Shown here in pieces: positions 1-11,073 of a DNA stretch of 64,000 bases. How positions within the stretch are numbered: position 1 is the stretch's first letter; each line of letters begins with the position of its first letter. The translations under genes were made by a program, and so were the position numbers. The notes beneath the pieces are model-generated. The model saw only the letters and a list, made by a program, of their open reading frames with translations, was not told the DNA's origin and searched no databases. The DNA is from Miscanthus floridulus (lineage: Eukaryota; Streptophyta; Magnoliopsida; Poales; Poaceae): contig NC_089587.1 in NCBI RefSeq assembly GCF_019320115.1, positions 108,301,158-108,365,157 on the forward strand, in the 5' to 3' direction.

Positions 1-528
1 GTAAGGCTTGTTTTTGTATCACACCTGAAACTATCCAACACTTGTTTTTTGATTGCCATTATGCCCGTTTTTTTTTGGCGTGTTGTGTTTCTTTTGTTTG
101 GCATTAATCCTACAAGGAACACAGAACCATATTTTCAATAGTTGGTCTAAGCTAGGAGGTTCCAACCATAATCATCTTTTATTGACCGGGGCTATGGCGT
201 TTTGTTGGGCAATATGGATCACCAGGAATGATGTGGTTTTTGATAAAGGTCACCCAAAAAAAATTTGCAGGTTCTTTTCAGGGGGACACACTGGTTACGG
301 GTTTGGGCTCTATTGCAGCACTCGGATGATGGCAAGAAAAGGATTCTTAACGCTTGCAAGCTTCTAGAATAGAGAGCCATGGATGGTCTTTCATTTATCG
401 TCTTGGACTTTAGTTCTGAACCTGTAATAAGTTTTAATTATCGGTGTGCTACTGTAATAAGTTTGGACTGATGCTTCTTCTTGTTAGAAGAAGGCTAAAG
501 CCAGAATTTTTCCATTATCTAAAAAAAA
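1..528 (+). pseudogene. 3' end of a LINE (non-LTR retrotransposon), zf-RVT region
   Basis: The forward strand reads a cysteine/histidine-rich segment containing the motif PETIQHLFFDC, followed downstream by WAIWITRNDVVFDK. These are typical of the zinc-binding tail (zf-RVT, PF13966) that follows reverse transcriptase in plant LINEs. The reading frame is broken at least twice: once in the run of T near 68-76, where the frame slips by one base, and again near 265-275. The last coding stop is TAG at about 370-372, followed by a short untranslated tail ending in an A-rich stretch at 521-528. The element enters from outside the window, so its 5' end cannot be seen. It is a dead copy. Confidence 0.7.
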
Positions 529-697
529 TCTATCTATTGGTGTTGTATCTAAGGTTCATTGCATCTTCCTTTTTAGAAAAGGAAAAATTTATTCCGACCT
601 CTGCAAGAGTTTTGCACCTAACGATTCATTATTACAGAATTGGATCTTCCTTATTGTTGCTATTTTTTTGCTCGTAGTCACTACGGTTACTTATTTA

Positions 698-1043
698 GGC
701 CCATTTGGCATAGCTCAGCTTCAATAGTGGAGCTTTTTTTTAGGTTTCAACTTCATGAGAAACTTTCTCGACGAAGTTAAAGTTGCTTTGGAGATTCGCT
801 TGGCAAAACAACTCTGTATGTAGTTTTTCTTAAAACATGCTCTCATGCAATCTCACACAGGGCCCATAAGTGTGAGGTGAAGCCGTGAAAAGCTACTATT
901 AACCTCCATCCCATCCCATTCCTATGTGAGGGCACGACTTAAGGAGCTTCATTGGTGAAGCTATTTTCAAAAGATCCGTTTGGCAAAAAAAAAACAGCTC
1001 ACCAACCGCTGAAGCTATTGGTGAAGTTGTGCCAAACAGGGCC
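698..1043. mobile_element. Tourist-like MITE (346 bp)
   Basis: The ends are inverted: the left end starts GGCCCATTTGGCA and the right end, reverse complemented, starts GGCCCTGTTTGGCA. Both sides are flanked by the trinucleotide TTA (695-697 and 1044-1046), the target preference of PIF/Harbinger (Tourist) MITEs. It has no coding capacity. A hAT-like MITE is the alternative, but no 8-bp duplication is seen. Confidence 0.6.
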
Positions 1044-1046
1044 TTA

Positions 1047-1620
1047 AATTATCGTTTTGCAATTTACTTCATTTACTTTTTGTTGATTGCATGATGTTTC
1101 AGCCCATGTCTTATTGAAACCTATTGCTTATTCAAGCGATCAAAATAGAGTAAAAGCACTAGCCATGCAATGCCTAAATAGGATCTATATGCGGTTAAGC
1201 ATGCCATCTATGAGGTTAGGGTCACCTTTGATCTATCCCATGTACTCATAATCCATTAGATCAATTTTGTTGATCTCTTGTTTATTATAGCTCAAAAAGA
1301 TAATTTCAATAAATAACAATCAAGTCTACTGGAAATAAAAAAAACCTAGTAATGAGAACAAGTAAGATCCAAATAACTCCAAACAGAGTACCAATAGATA
1401 GATTATTTTTTAGGAAAAATTGATATTGTTTTAAAAGGGTATATAGGCAAAACACCTTTTAAACCTGCCTTTGTCCGATTTCGATATTTCGATGGCTAAA
1501 GATATCTAGTTTTGGAGTTTAATGGCCAAAATCATACTCAGCAATAGTAGTTCAATTGATCAACATGCAATTTTGTATAAAAAACTAAGGAAGTGTCTTT
1601 GTAGTTTACGGAATGGTTCA
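1047..1620. other. AT-rich intergenic stretch, nothing recognised
   Basis: No open frame, RNA gene or terminal repeat could be recognised here. It is moderately AT-rich unique-looking sequence between a MITE and the next DNA element. Confidence 0.5.
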
Positions 1621-2580
1621 GGCTAGCGCCCGAACGTCCGGACCGGGGCTAGTGTTCGGACACCCACATCTGTTGTGCCTGCTTCACGTGGGTTCCGCAC
1701 GCGCTCCTTTTCCCATGCTTGCGTGCGCCCACGCGAGGGCCAGGTCTCGATCTACGCCCTCTCCGTTTCCCAAGCCTACCATTCACGTCCCTCTCCGCTC
1801 CCACGCGCATGCACGCGGGCCTAGCAGCTGCTGTAGGTAGCTACGACAGTGGGTCCCACCACAACATGTGCAACACCAGATCTAGTTTTGCAATATCTAG
1901 ATGAAATACTTTGCAACATATGTCTGAAAACAGTTGAAACACTTGCAACATACGTCTAAAACACCAGGAAAACATATTTGTAGCCATTGCAAAATATATA
2001 CAACATCCAGATAAAACACTTGCAACATACGTATGAAACACCTGAAACACTTGAAACATGCGATTGCAACATGCATGTTTATGCAACATCCAGATTTACT
2101 TTTGCAACATCTAGATTAAAAACTTACAACATATGTCTAAAACAGATGAAACATTTGGGACAAACACTTGAAAACACCATTGCAACATGTGCAACATCCC
2201 GATCTACTTTTGCAACATCGATATAAAATACTTGCAACATACCTCTAAAATAATTGAAATAGGCGCTTGCAACATGCAGTTTCAGCGCAACATCTCCTTG
2301 CTGCTTGGGAGAATGGATCCTTGTCGGCATGTGGAGTTCTATCCTGGCCGTTGCGGGCTACATATGTGCAAGTTCTGCCCCGGCCACGGTGAACTGGATA
2401 GGCGGGCACGAGATGTGCGTGGGTGGGCTCCGCCTAGGCTGCCATGAGCTCCACACCCAGTCACAGCGAGCTAGGCAGGCGGAGGCGAAGGTCTTCCTGG
2501 GCGCCGACCAGGCGTCCGGCCCCCGTGGTGGAGGTGACAGCGGTCTCCCACACCACGGGCGGGCGGCGCGGCGCGGCCGG
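1621..2580. mobile_element. DNA-element arm with GCAACAT-type subterminal repeats (left arm)
   Basis: It begins with GGCTAGCGCCCGAACGTCC (1621-1639), whose diverged inverted copy lies at 18112-18136. From about 1862 to 2310 the sequence is an array of degenerate units of 20-40 bp built on GCAACAT(a/c) with GAAACAC(t)TGAAAC. The block 2266-2317 is matched in inverted orientation by 17584-17636. The Sirevirus inserted at 2581-2585 separates this arm from its continuation at 16617. Terminal inverted repeats and subterminal repetition suggest a non-autonomous DNA transposon, perhaps Mutator-like, but no transposase or target duplication was found. No ORF here looks real. Confidence 0.5.
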
Positions 2581-2585
2581 TAGAG
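2581..2585. repeat. Left target-site duplication TAGAG of the Sirevirus
   Basis: TAGAG immediately precedes the LTR start TGAAAGG and is repeated at 16612-16616 right after the other LTR end. It proves that the element between is one insertion event. Confidence 0.9.
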
Positions 2586-4582
2586 TGAAAGGTCCTAATG
2601 GCTAGAGGGGGGGAATAGCCTATTAAAAAATTTTACAACAACACTTAACAAACCGGTTAGACAATTATGAGGCGAATCAAGCGTTGCACTAGCCTACTAA
2701 AATTACAAGCCACCTACCATAATTCTAGTTTCTATCATTTCTAACCACACAATGGCTATATCACTGCACTAAGTTAGTGTGCTCTCAAAAGCTAACTAAA
2801 GAGCCACACTAACCAAACTAACAAGCTCTCACGACTAGCTACACTAAAGAGCTTGACAACTAGTTTGCGGTAATATAAAGAGAGAGCAAGTTGGTTATAC
2901 CATCGAGTCGAGGAATGAATCAATCAATCACAAGAATGAATACCAATGAAGACCAATCACCTCAGAATCAAATGATGACACAATAATTTTTTACCGAGGT
3001 TCACTTGCTTGCCGGCAAGCTAGTCCTCGATGTGGTGATTCACTCACTTAGAGGTTCACGAGCTGATTGGCATCACCCGCCAAACCCTCAATAGGGTGCC
3101 ACACAACCAACACAAGATGAGGATCACACAAGCCACAAGCAATTTACTAGAGTACCTTTTGGCTCTCCGCCGGGGAAAGGTCAAGAACCCCTCACAATCA
3201 TCACGATCGGAGCTAGAGACAATCATCAACCTCCGCTCGATGATCCTCGCTACTCCAAGCCATCTAGGTGGCGGCAACCACCAAGAGTAACAAGCGAATC
3301 CCACAGCGAAACACGAACACCAAGTGCCTCTAGATGCAAACACTCAAGCAATGCACTTGGATTCTCTCCTAATCTCACAAAGATGATGAATCAATGATGG
3401 AGATGAGTGGGAGGGCATTGGCTAAGCTCACAAGGTTGCTATGTCAATGCAAATGGCCAAGAGGGTGAGCTTGAACCTACCATGGGGCTTAAATAGAAGC
3501 CCCCACAAAATAGAGATGTTGGCAGTTCAGTCCGCTAAAAATCGAGGTGATCGGACGCAGCGGTCGGTGTGACCGAACATAGGACCCTAGCATCCGGTCG
3601 CGCGATGCACGCCACGTGTCCCCTGCTTCAAATGCTGATCACCCAATCTCAATGGTCATCAGTACATTTAAGTTGTGACCGAACGCACTGCTCAAAGTGA
3701 CTGGACGTAGGACCCCAACATCTAGTCATTTCTAGTAAGGTTCCACTCGCAACCGGACGCGTCCGATCACGTACGTCCGGATGCAAAACCCCAGCGTCCG
3801 GTCACTTCCAATATGCTTCTAGAGGTGGAAATTCACGATCGGACATGTTCGGTCGGTCACAATCGGACGCAGCACCAACGTCTAGTCCTTTCTCTTCTTC
3901 TCTGTGCTGCCACATCAGCGGGACCGGACGCACCCCGCCAGCGTCCGGTCATGAAGTGACCCAGCGTCCGGTCGAAGACTGACACCAACGTCTTCACTGG
4001 TTCTACTGACCGAACATGTAGGTCCAATTGAGGCCAGCATCCGGTCCACTCTGTGAAACCCTATCTTTTTTATACAGGGCGCCGGTGGCACCGTCGGACT
4101 ATCCGCTGGTGAAGTTCCAAACCCTTGCTCAAATGTGTCAACCACCAAGTGTATCACCTTGTGCACATGTGTTGGCATATTTTCACAAATGTTTTCAATG
4201 GTGTTAGCACTCCACTAGATCCTAAATGCACATGCAATGAGATAGAGCATCTAGTGACACTTTGATAACCGCTTTTCGATATGAGTTTAACCCCTCTTAA
4301 TAGTACGGCTATCGATCCTAAATGTGATCACACTCACTAAGTGTCTCGATCACCAAAACAAAATGGCTCCTACCATTTATACCTTTGCCTTGAGCCTTTT
4401 ATTTTTCTTTCTTCTTTTCCAAGTCCAAGCACTTGATCATCACCATGACAACACCATCGTCATGTCATGATCTTCATTTGCTTCACCACTTGGAGTAGTT
4501 CTACCTATCTCATAATCAATTTGATAAACTAGGTTAGCACTTAGGGTTTCATCAATTCACTAAAACCAAACTAGAGCTTTCA
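2586..4582 (-). repeat. Sirevirus 3' LTR (1,997 bp)
   Basis: It starts TGAAAGGTCCTAATGG and ends GAGCTTTCA, i.e. TG...CA, and matches the interrupted copy at 11074-16611. Within 3545-4060 it carries a cluster of GCGTCCGGTC / GACCGGACGC motifs in both orientations. The short ORFs inside are chance reading frames. Confidence 0.9.
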
Positions 4583-5755
4583 ATCTTCGCCTTTTTGGTA
4601 ATTGATGACAACCCTTACACAAAGATATGAATTGAAATTTAATTCAATCCATGTTGATTGCCCAAGTATATTTACCATGTGTAAAAGGATATGGACAAGT
4701 TTCATGAATCCCAAATGGTAGCAATTACTCCCCCTACATATGTGCTAAGTGTTTGGATTGTAGCTTGCATATATGCTTAGATAGGAAATATAGGAGATAA
4801 TGTCTACCAAATGATGCTAAGGTATAAAAGATGGACCTTTGAGGCATGATACCAATCGGAGTGCACCAATATACCATCCTTAACACCATTAGTAACTAGA
4901 CATACACAAAAACTAAAATACCCTGTGAGATCAACATTAGAAGTAAGGGTCTAGTTTTCATAATGTGAGCATGAGTCTAGTTACTTAAACCTATGCATGC
5001 TAGTTTTTCATTTCATCGTCCAAACCTACAACTAGCATACACCACATAAGCATGGATATTGAAATTTAAAAACTTGTGCCATGCAAGCAAACATGTGAAA
5101 TGCACATTCAAATGCACCATATAAGTTCATGAGCTTGCCCCCCCTACTTGTGTGCTCAAAATTTTAATTGATCCCTTCCTTTATCATATCTCTCCCCCTA
5201 TGTCAAATTCTCCCCCTTTGTTGTCTTTTCACTATCTTTGTACACTAATATCTTTGTTTTTTCCCCATAGCACTAATATCTTTGTTTTTCTCCCCCTTTG
5301 TCATCAATGACCATAAAAGGTTCAAAATATAGATAGGTTGAGATTATCAATGTCAATCAATGGGGTGAGGATCATTTTCCAAATTTAGTTCAATCTAGAA
5401 TACTTGCCAAAGACATTTAACTCGATTTGATCCAAGGACAAGCTTCTTCACACCTCCAAATAAGGGCTATCTTGTACCATGTTGAGGTAAACACTTATAG
5501 CTCATTTTCTAGATCAAACATTAGGTTTACAAACCCACAAACATGTCATATGCTACCACTAGACCAAAATAAGCATATAAGCAATAGTGGTACCATATAA
5601 TCATCAAATTCATTTGATTTTCATGAATGAGCCTATTAAATGTGAAATATGTCTAGATGCACTAAACATGTCCTTAGCAAGGATATATGCCATGCCAATC
5701 AACTTTTACCTTGGATTGCTCGAAGGAGAGACATGTCATATAAGTGGGGGGTGCA
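4583..5755 (-). promoter_or_regulatory. Sirevirus 3' non-coding region with repeated polypurine tracts
   Basis: The strip next to the 3' LTR (4583-4596) reads, on the minus strand, as a degraded polypurine tract ending at the LTR. Further tracts appear as pyrimidine runs on the plus strand: ACTCCCCCTAC near 4727, GCCCCCCCTAC near 5136, TCTCCCCCTA at 5191-5200, TCCCCCTTTG at 5211-5220 and again at 5291-5300. Repeated polypurine tracts in this position are a described Sirevirus hallmark. No env-like ORF survives in the 1.17 kb. Confidence 0.7.
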
Positions 5756-7459
5756 TCAACATATATTTGATAAATCCAATATATTCAACTCATTCCTTAG
5801 CTTGCAAAATCTTTTCTCATCCAATGGCTTGGTGAATATATCGGCAAGTTGATCTTCGGTGCCCACACTCTCAATGCAAATGTCCCCTTTTTGTTGGTGA
5901 TCTCTTATGAAATGGTGGTGGACATCAATGTGCTTTGCTCTTGCATGTTGAACTGGATTATTGGTCAACTTGATTGCACTCTCATTGTCACATAGCAATG
6001 GTACTTTCTTAAACTTGATTCCAAAGTCACTCAAGGTGGCCTTCATCCAAAGTATTTGTGCACCACAACTATCGGCGGATATGTATTCGGCTTCAGCGGT
6101 TGACAATGCAACACTATTTTGCTTCTTTGATGACCATAAAACAAGTGATCTTCCCAACAATTGACATGTGCCCGAGGTGCTCTTCCTTTCAACCTTGCAT
6201 CCTGTATAATCCAAGTCAAAGTAACCAACTAGCTCAAACTTTGCTCCTTTGGGATACCACAAACTAATATTTTGTGTATGCTTCAAGTACCTCAATATTC
6301 TCTTTGTAGCCTTCAAATGACTTTCTCTTAGCGAGGATTGAAATCTTGCACACATGCATACACTAAACATGACATCCGGCCTTGATGCGGTCATATAGAG
6401 TAGGCTTCCAATCATAGACCGATACAATTTTTGATCATCACTATCCAAGTTGTCATTTGTTCCCATTGGTGTACTAATGGCTTTGCTATCACTCATGCCA
6501 AATTTCTTGATCATGTCCTTGATATACTTGCCTTGACTCACAAATATACCATTCTTCAACTGCTTGATTTGAAGACCAAGGAAGTAACTTAACTCTCCAA
6601 TCATGGACATCTCAAACTCATTAGCCATCATCTTTCCAAATTCTTCACAAAAATCTTGATTGGTTGATCCAAATATGATGTCATCAACATAGATTTGCAA
6701 CACAAATAAATCTTTTCCAATCTTCTTGATGAAAAGAGTGGTGTCAACCTTGACCATCATGAACCCTTTAGAGAGTAGAAAGTCCCTCAATCTCTCATAC
6801 TATGCTCTAGGTGCTTGCTTCAAGCCATACAATGCATTCTTTAACTTGTACACACGATCGGGCTTCTTGTCATCTTCAAAACTGGGAGGTTGCTCAACAT
6901 ATACTTCTTCATTGATGTAACCATTAAGAAATACACTCTTGACATCCATTTGATAGAGTTTGATGTTGTGGGCACAAGCATAAGTTAGCAAGATTCTAAT
7001 TGCTTCCAATCTAGCAACCGGGGCATATGTTTCTCCAAAGTCAAGACCTTCAACTTGTGTATAGCCTTGTGCTACCAATCTTACTTTGTTCCTTACTACT
7101 ATCCCATATTGATCTTTCTTGTTTCTAAAGACCTATTTGGTTCCAATCACATTGTGTCCCTTTGGTCTCTCTACTAATTCCCATACTTGATTTCTTGTGA
7201 AATTATTCAATTCTTTATGCATAGCATTCACCCAATCAACATCTTTCAATGCTTCATCTATCTTCTTTGTTTCAATGGATGACACAAATGAGAAATGCTC
7301 ACAAAATAAAGCCAATCTTGATCTAGTTTGCACACCTCTTGAAATATCACCAATGATAGTGTCCAATGGATGATTCCTTACAATATTGGTTGGTTGGAGG
7401 ATTAGAACTTGATTGCTTGCACTTGCTTGATCATTGGGTTGAGATGATGCACTAGCCAC
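5756..7459 (-). pseudogene. Sirevirus reverse transcriptase / RNase H region
   Basis: Three collinear open segments in the same frame (7459-7133, 7078-6800, 6790-5756) together make a copia RT and RNase H. The first holds NQVWELVERPKG, the second [11 protein letters not shown] and [11 protein letters not shown], the third the catalytic YVDD motif (residues 34-37 of that segment). RNase H marks follow: STAEAEYIS, LLCDNESAI and the terminal DIFTKPL. The segments are interrupted by TAG stops near 7130 and 6797, each at a position where the family has tryptophan, so each is a single G-to-A change. The final segment runs undisturbed to its stop at 5756. The protein would copy element RNA into DNA but cannot be made in one piece here. 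Confidence 0.9.
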
Positions 7460-7618
7460 TTGATATTATTCATTATCATGAGATCCACTTGTACTAGCTT
7501 GATTTGTATCATCTTGCACATTTGAGTTAGAGAGCATTTGCACTTGATCATCTTCATCATCATTCACTTGCCTAGGCCTCAATTCACCAACATCCATGTT
7601 CTTCATGGCATTTGAAAG

Positions 7619-8341
7619 TTAAATGCCTCTAACATCTTCCAAGTTCTTGTTCTCTTCTTGTGAACCCTTGGTTTCATCAAATTCAACATCATGAACTTCC
7701 TCAAGAGTACCACTATCCAAATTCCAAACTCTATATGCTTTGCTAGTGGTTGAGTATCCAAGTAGAAATCCTTCATCACATTTCTTGTTAAACTTGCCTA
7801 ATCTAGTGCCTTTCTTCAAGATGTAACATTTGCAACCAAAGACCCAAAAATATGCAATGTTGGGCTTTCTACCATTCAAGAGCTCATATGGTGTCTTCTC
7901 TTTCAATGGGTGACAATAGAGATGATTGCTATAATAGCAAGCCATGTTGATAGCTTTGGCCCAAAAGGATTGACTCACATTGTACTCACTAAGCATAGAC
8001 CTTGCCATATCAATGAGTGTTATATTCTTCCTCTCAATAAGGCCATTTAATTGTGGAGTGTACTTGGCCAAGAATTGATGTCTAATTCCAAATTCATCAC
8101 ATGACTCATCAATTCTAGTGTTCTTGAACTCACTACCATTGTCACTTCTAACTCTTTTGATGGTTATTTCAAACTCATTGTGAATGCCCTTGACAAATAA
8201 TCTGAATGTTGCAAACACAACACTTTTGTCCACTAGAAAGAATATCCATGTGTATCTAGTATAATCATCCGCTATCACAAAGTCATATTTGTTACCACCA
8301 ATGCTAATGTATTGAGTTGGCCCAAACAAATCCATGTGCAA
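7619..8341 (-). pseudogene. Sirevirus integrase core
   Basis: A 240-residue open segment starting HMDLFGP carries the DDE catalytic triad: D4, D67 in RVRSDNGSEF and E103 in NGLIERKN, with exactly 35 residues between the last two. The C-terminal part (YELLNGRKPN, FGCKCYILKKG, GFLLGYS) is the usual copia integrase tail. It lies in the same frame as the RT segments but in a different frame from the protease segment upstream. It is separated from the RT region by a degraded linker at 7460-7618, which includes a stop. Confidence 0.88.
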
Positions 8342-8357
8342 TAACTCAAATCATTTA

Positions 8358-8940
8358 CTAGTGCTCATCATGCTTTTTCTTAGAATGGGTGTTTCCAACT
8401 TGTTTGTCGGCTTGACAAGAGCTACATAGCTTATCTTTCTCAAACACTACATCTTTCAAGCCTCTAACCAAGTCATGCTTAACCAATCTATTCAATTGTT
8501 TCATTCCAACATGACCAAGCCTTCTATGCCATAACCAACCCATGTTAGACTTAGTGAACAAACATGTAGATAATTTAGCTTCACTAGCATTGAAATCAAC
8601 TAAGTATAGATTCTCATATCTAAAGCCTTTGAAGACCAAGTTAGAGCCATCTACACTTATGATCTCTACATCATCTACCCCAAATATGCATTTGAATCCA
8701 AGATCATACAATTGAGCCACGGATAGCAAATTGAAATTCAAGCTCTCTACTAGCAACACATTGGATATTGCAATCTTACCAAGCCCTTTGACCTTGCCTT
8801 TGTCATTGTCACCAAATGTGATACTATCATAACCATCATTGTCATTGGTGTTGATTGAGTTGAACATTCTTGCATCACCGGTCATATGTTGAGTGCACCC
8901 ACTATCAAGAACCCAATGCCTTCCTCCGGATTTGTAATTG
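8358..8940 (-). pseudogene. Sirevirus protease and GAG-pre-integrase (HHCC) segment
   Basis: The aspartic protease active site DSG is encoded at 8899-8907 within WVLDSGCTQHM. It is followed by the protease body (GKIAISNVLLVESLNFNLLSVAQL) and the pre-integrase zinc region WHRRLGHVGMKQL ... CSSCQADKQ. The frame ends at 8358 because of an extra A in the A-run near 8368. That insertion shifts this segment relative to the integrase downstream. Relative to gag (stop at 8956) it is in another frame. Confidence 0.85.
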
Positions 8941-8955
8941 ACCTACAAAAGAAGA

Positions 8956-10944
8956 TCAATTCTTTTTAGGTACCCAAACTTGTTTGGGTCCTTGAAGGTT
9001 AGTCACTAAGCTCTTTGGTACCCAAATGACTTTCTTCTTTGAGCCCATCCATGGTTTACCAATGAACTTAGCATTTACACCATTTGCTCCCTTGGTAAGC
9101 ACATAGAAAGAATCAAGCTTAATGGAGGATACATTAGCTTGTGACTTCTTGTTCATGCACTTTTGCTCTACATGACCAACTTGCTTGCAACTAGTGCAAA
9201 ACCGACTATTGTTTTTGACAAAACTAGTCTTGTGAGGAGCAAAGGCCACCTTGCCTTTCTTGGGAATATAGCCCAATCCCTCTTTATAGAGAGAAGCTCT
9301 TTGGCTACCCAAGCACATAAGCAAGCGGTCTTCACCACCATAGGCCTTAGCCAAGGTGTGAGTGAGCTTATTGACCTTCTTGAGGGTCTCATTCTCAACC
9401 ATTAGTGAGGCATCACAAGTGAAACCATCACTACTAGATGAGGTGGAAGTAGAAATGCTAAAAGAAGGGTTAGCGGGAGCAACAATGATAGGCATAGATA
9501 ATGATTCATCAATTATATCACAAGTTAAGCCTACATCACAAGTCTCAACATGCTTCTTCTCATTTTGTTCATTAAGCAAAGAAGAGTGAGTTTTTTCAAG
9601 CTTCTTGTGAGCCTTGCCAAGCTTCTCATGGGCTTCCTCTAGCCTCTCATGAGTTGCTTTGAGCTCATCAAGGGCTTGCTTAAGGGCTTTTACTTCCTTA
9701 TTCAAGCTCTTGTATTCCCTTCTTTTAATGTCAAAATGTTCTTTAGCATCTTCTAGCATGTCAAATAATTCATCTTTAGTGGGTTCATCATCATCACTAT
9801 CACTATCATTTTCATTATCATGTTCCTCATCACTTCCATCATCATAAGTTTGTATCTTAGTGGCCTTAGCCATGAAGCATGATGGAGTGTCGAAGAGAGA
9901 AGGCTTCTCATTGATAGCAATGCTTGCAAGTGCCTTCTTCTTGGTGGTCTTGTCATTGTCACTATCATCATCATCACTTGAGGAAGCATCACTATCCCAA
10001 GTGACCACATATGAACCACCCTTCTTCTTCTTCTTGAAGGTCATCTTGTCCTTCTTCTCTTTCTTTTCCTTCTTGTCCTTCTTCTTGTTCTTCTTGTTGT
10101 CATCACTATTGTCGCTATTGTATGGGCATTGAGCAACACGATGATCCTTGCTACCACACTTGAAGCACCTCATCATTTCATCCTTGTTCTTTGATGATGA
10201 CTTCTTTCTTCTTTCACGATATCCCTTCTTCACCATGAATTTGCCAAATCTCTTCACAAAGAGAGCCATCTTCTCATCATCAAACTCATCAAAGCTTGAG
10301 TCTCCATCTTCACTTGATGATTCATGCTTTGCCTTGCCCTTGGATGATGTGGCCTTGAATACCACACTCTTCTTCTCATCCTTCTTCTCATCTTTCTTCT
10401 CCTTTTCTTCCTTCTCATCATCATCTCTATAAGCATCACCGGTCATGATATCTCCCAAGATTTGGTTTGGTGTCATTGTGTCCAAACCGGTCCTCACTAG
10501 CAAGGTGACCAACATGCCAAATCTTATGGGTAAGCATCTCAAGAACTTATGAGAGAAGTCCTTGTCCTCCACCTTCTCACCAAGTGCTTTGAGATCATTG
10601 ACAAGCACTTCCATCCGATGGAACATGTCTGACACACTCTCATCTTCCTCCATCTTGAAGCTAGCAAATTTCTCCTTGAGAATATATGCCTTTGCACCCT
10701 TTATTGCCTTGGTGCCCTAGAATGATTCTTCCAACTTCTTCCAAGACTCATGAGCCATCTCAATATTCTTGATTTGCTCAAATATTCTCTCATCAATTGC
10801 ATCATGAATGGCACTTAGAGCAATGTCATTGTTTTGGAGAAGCACTTCTTTGGCCATGATGGGATTTTCTGGATCATCAATCTCAATTTTGGTTTCTACC
10901 ACCTTCCACACTCTTCTATTGATTGACTTGATATGTGTGGTCAT
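8956..10944 (-). pseudogene. Sirevirus gag
   Basis: Two in-frame segments (10944-10717 and 10653-8956, 565 residues) encode a long gag, broken by a TAG near 10714 and preceded by another stop near 10980. In the large segment, residues 1-75 belong to the copia gag core. A lysine/aspartate-rich stretch follows, then a CCHC zinc knuckle CFKCGSKDHRVAQC (163-176), a strongly predicted coiled coil around 295-370 with repeating LEEAHEKLGKAHKKLEK heptads, and a second CCHC knuckle CTSCKQVGHVEQKC near 488-501. Gag forms the virus-like particle and binds element RNA. Two knuckles plus a coiled coil is the enlarged gag architecture of Sireviruses. Confidence 0.88.
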
Positions 10945-11059
10945 CTTTGATTTCCAATATGGATAATTTGTGCCATCAAATTAGGGTGACTTCTTGGTGT
11001 TGTTGATTTGAGCTATTTTTACACCAAAGGTTGTTAAGCCTTAAATCATGGTGACCTCT

Positions 11060-11071
11060 GCTCTGATACCA
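11060..11071 (-). promoter_or_regulatory. Sirevirus primer-binding site (tRNA-iMet)
   Basis: GCTCTGATACCA on the plus strand is the complement of TGGTATCAGAGC, the classic initiator-Met primer-binding site. It sits two bases from the LTR start at 11074, which sets the element's orientation as minus. Confidence 0.93.
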
Positions 11072-11073
11072 CT

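Noticed and set aside
1862..2310. CRISPR-like array of GCAACAT units
   Set aside because: Units are degenerate, spacing is irregular and the context is a plant DNA transposon.
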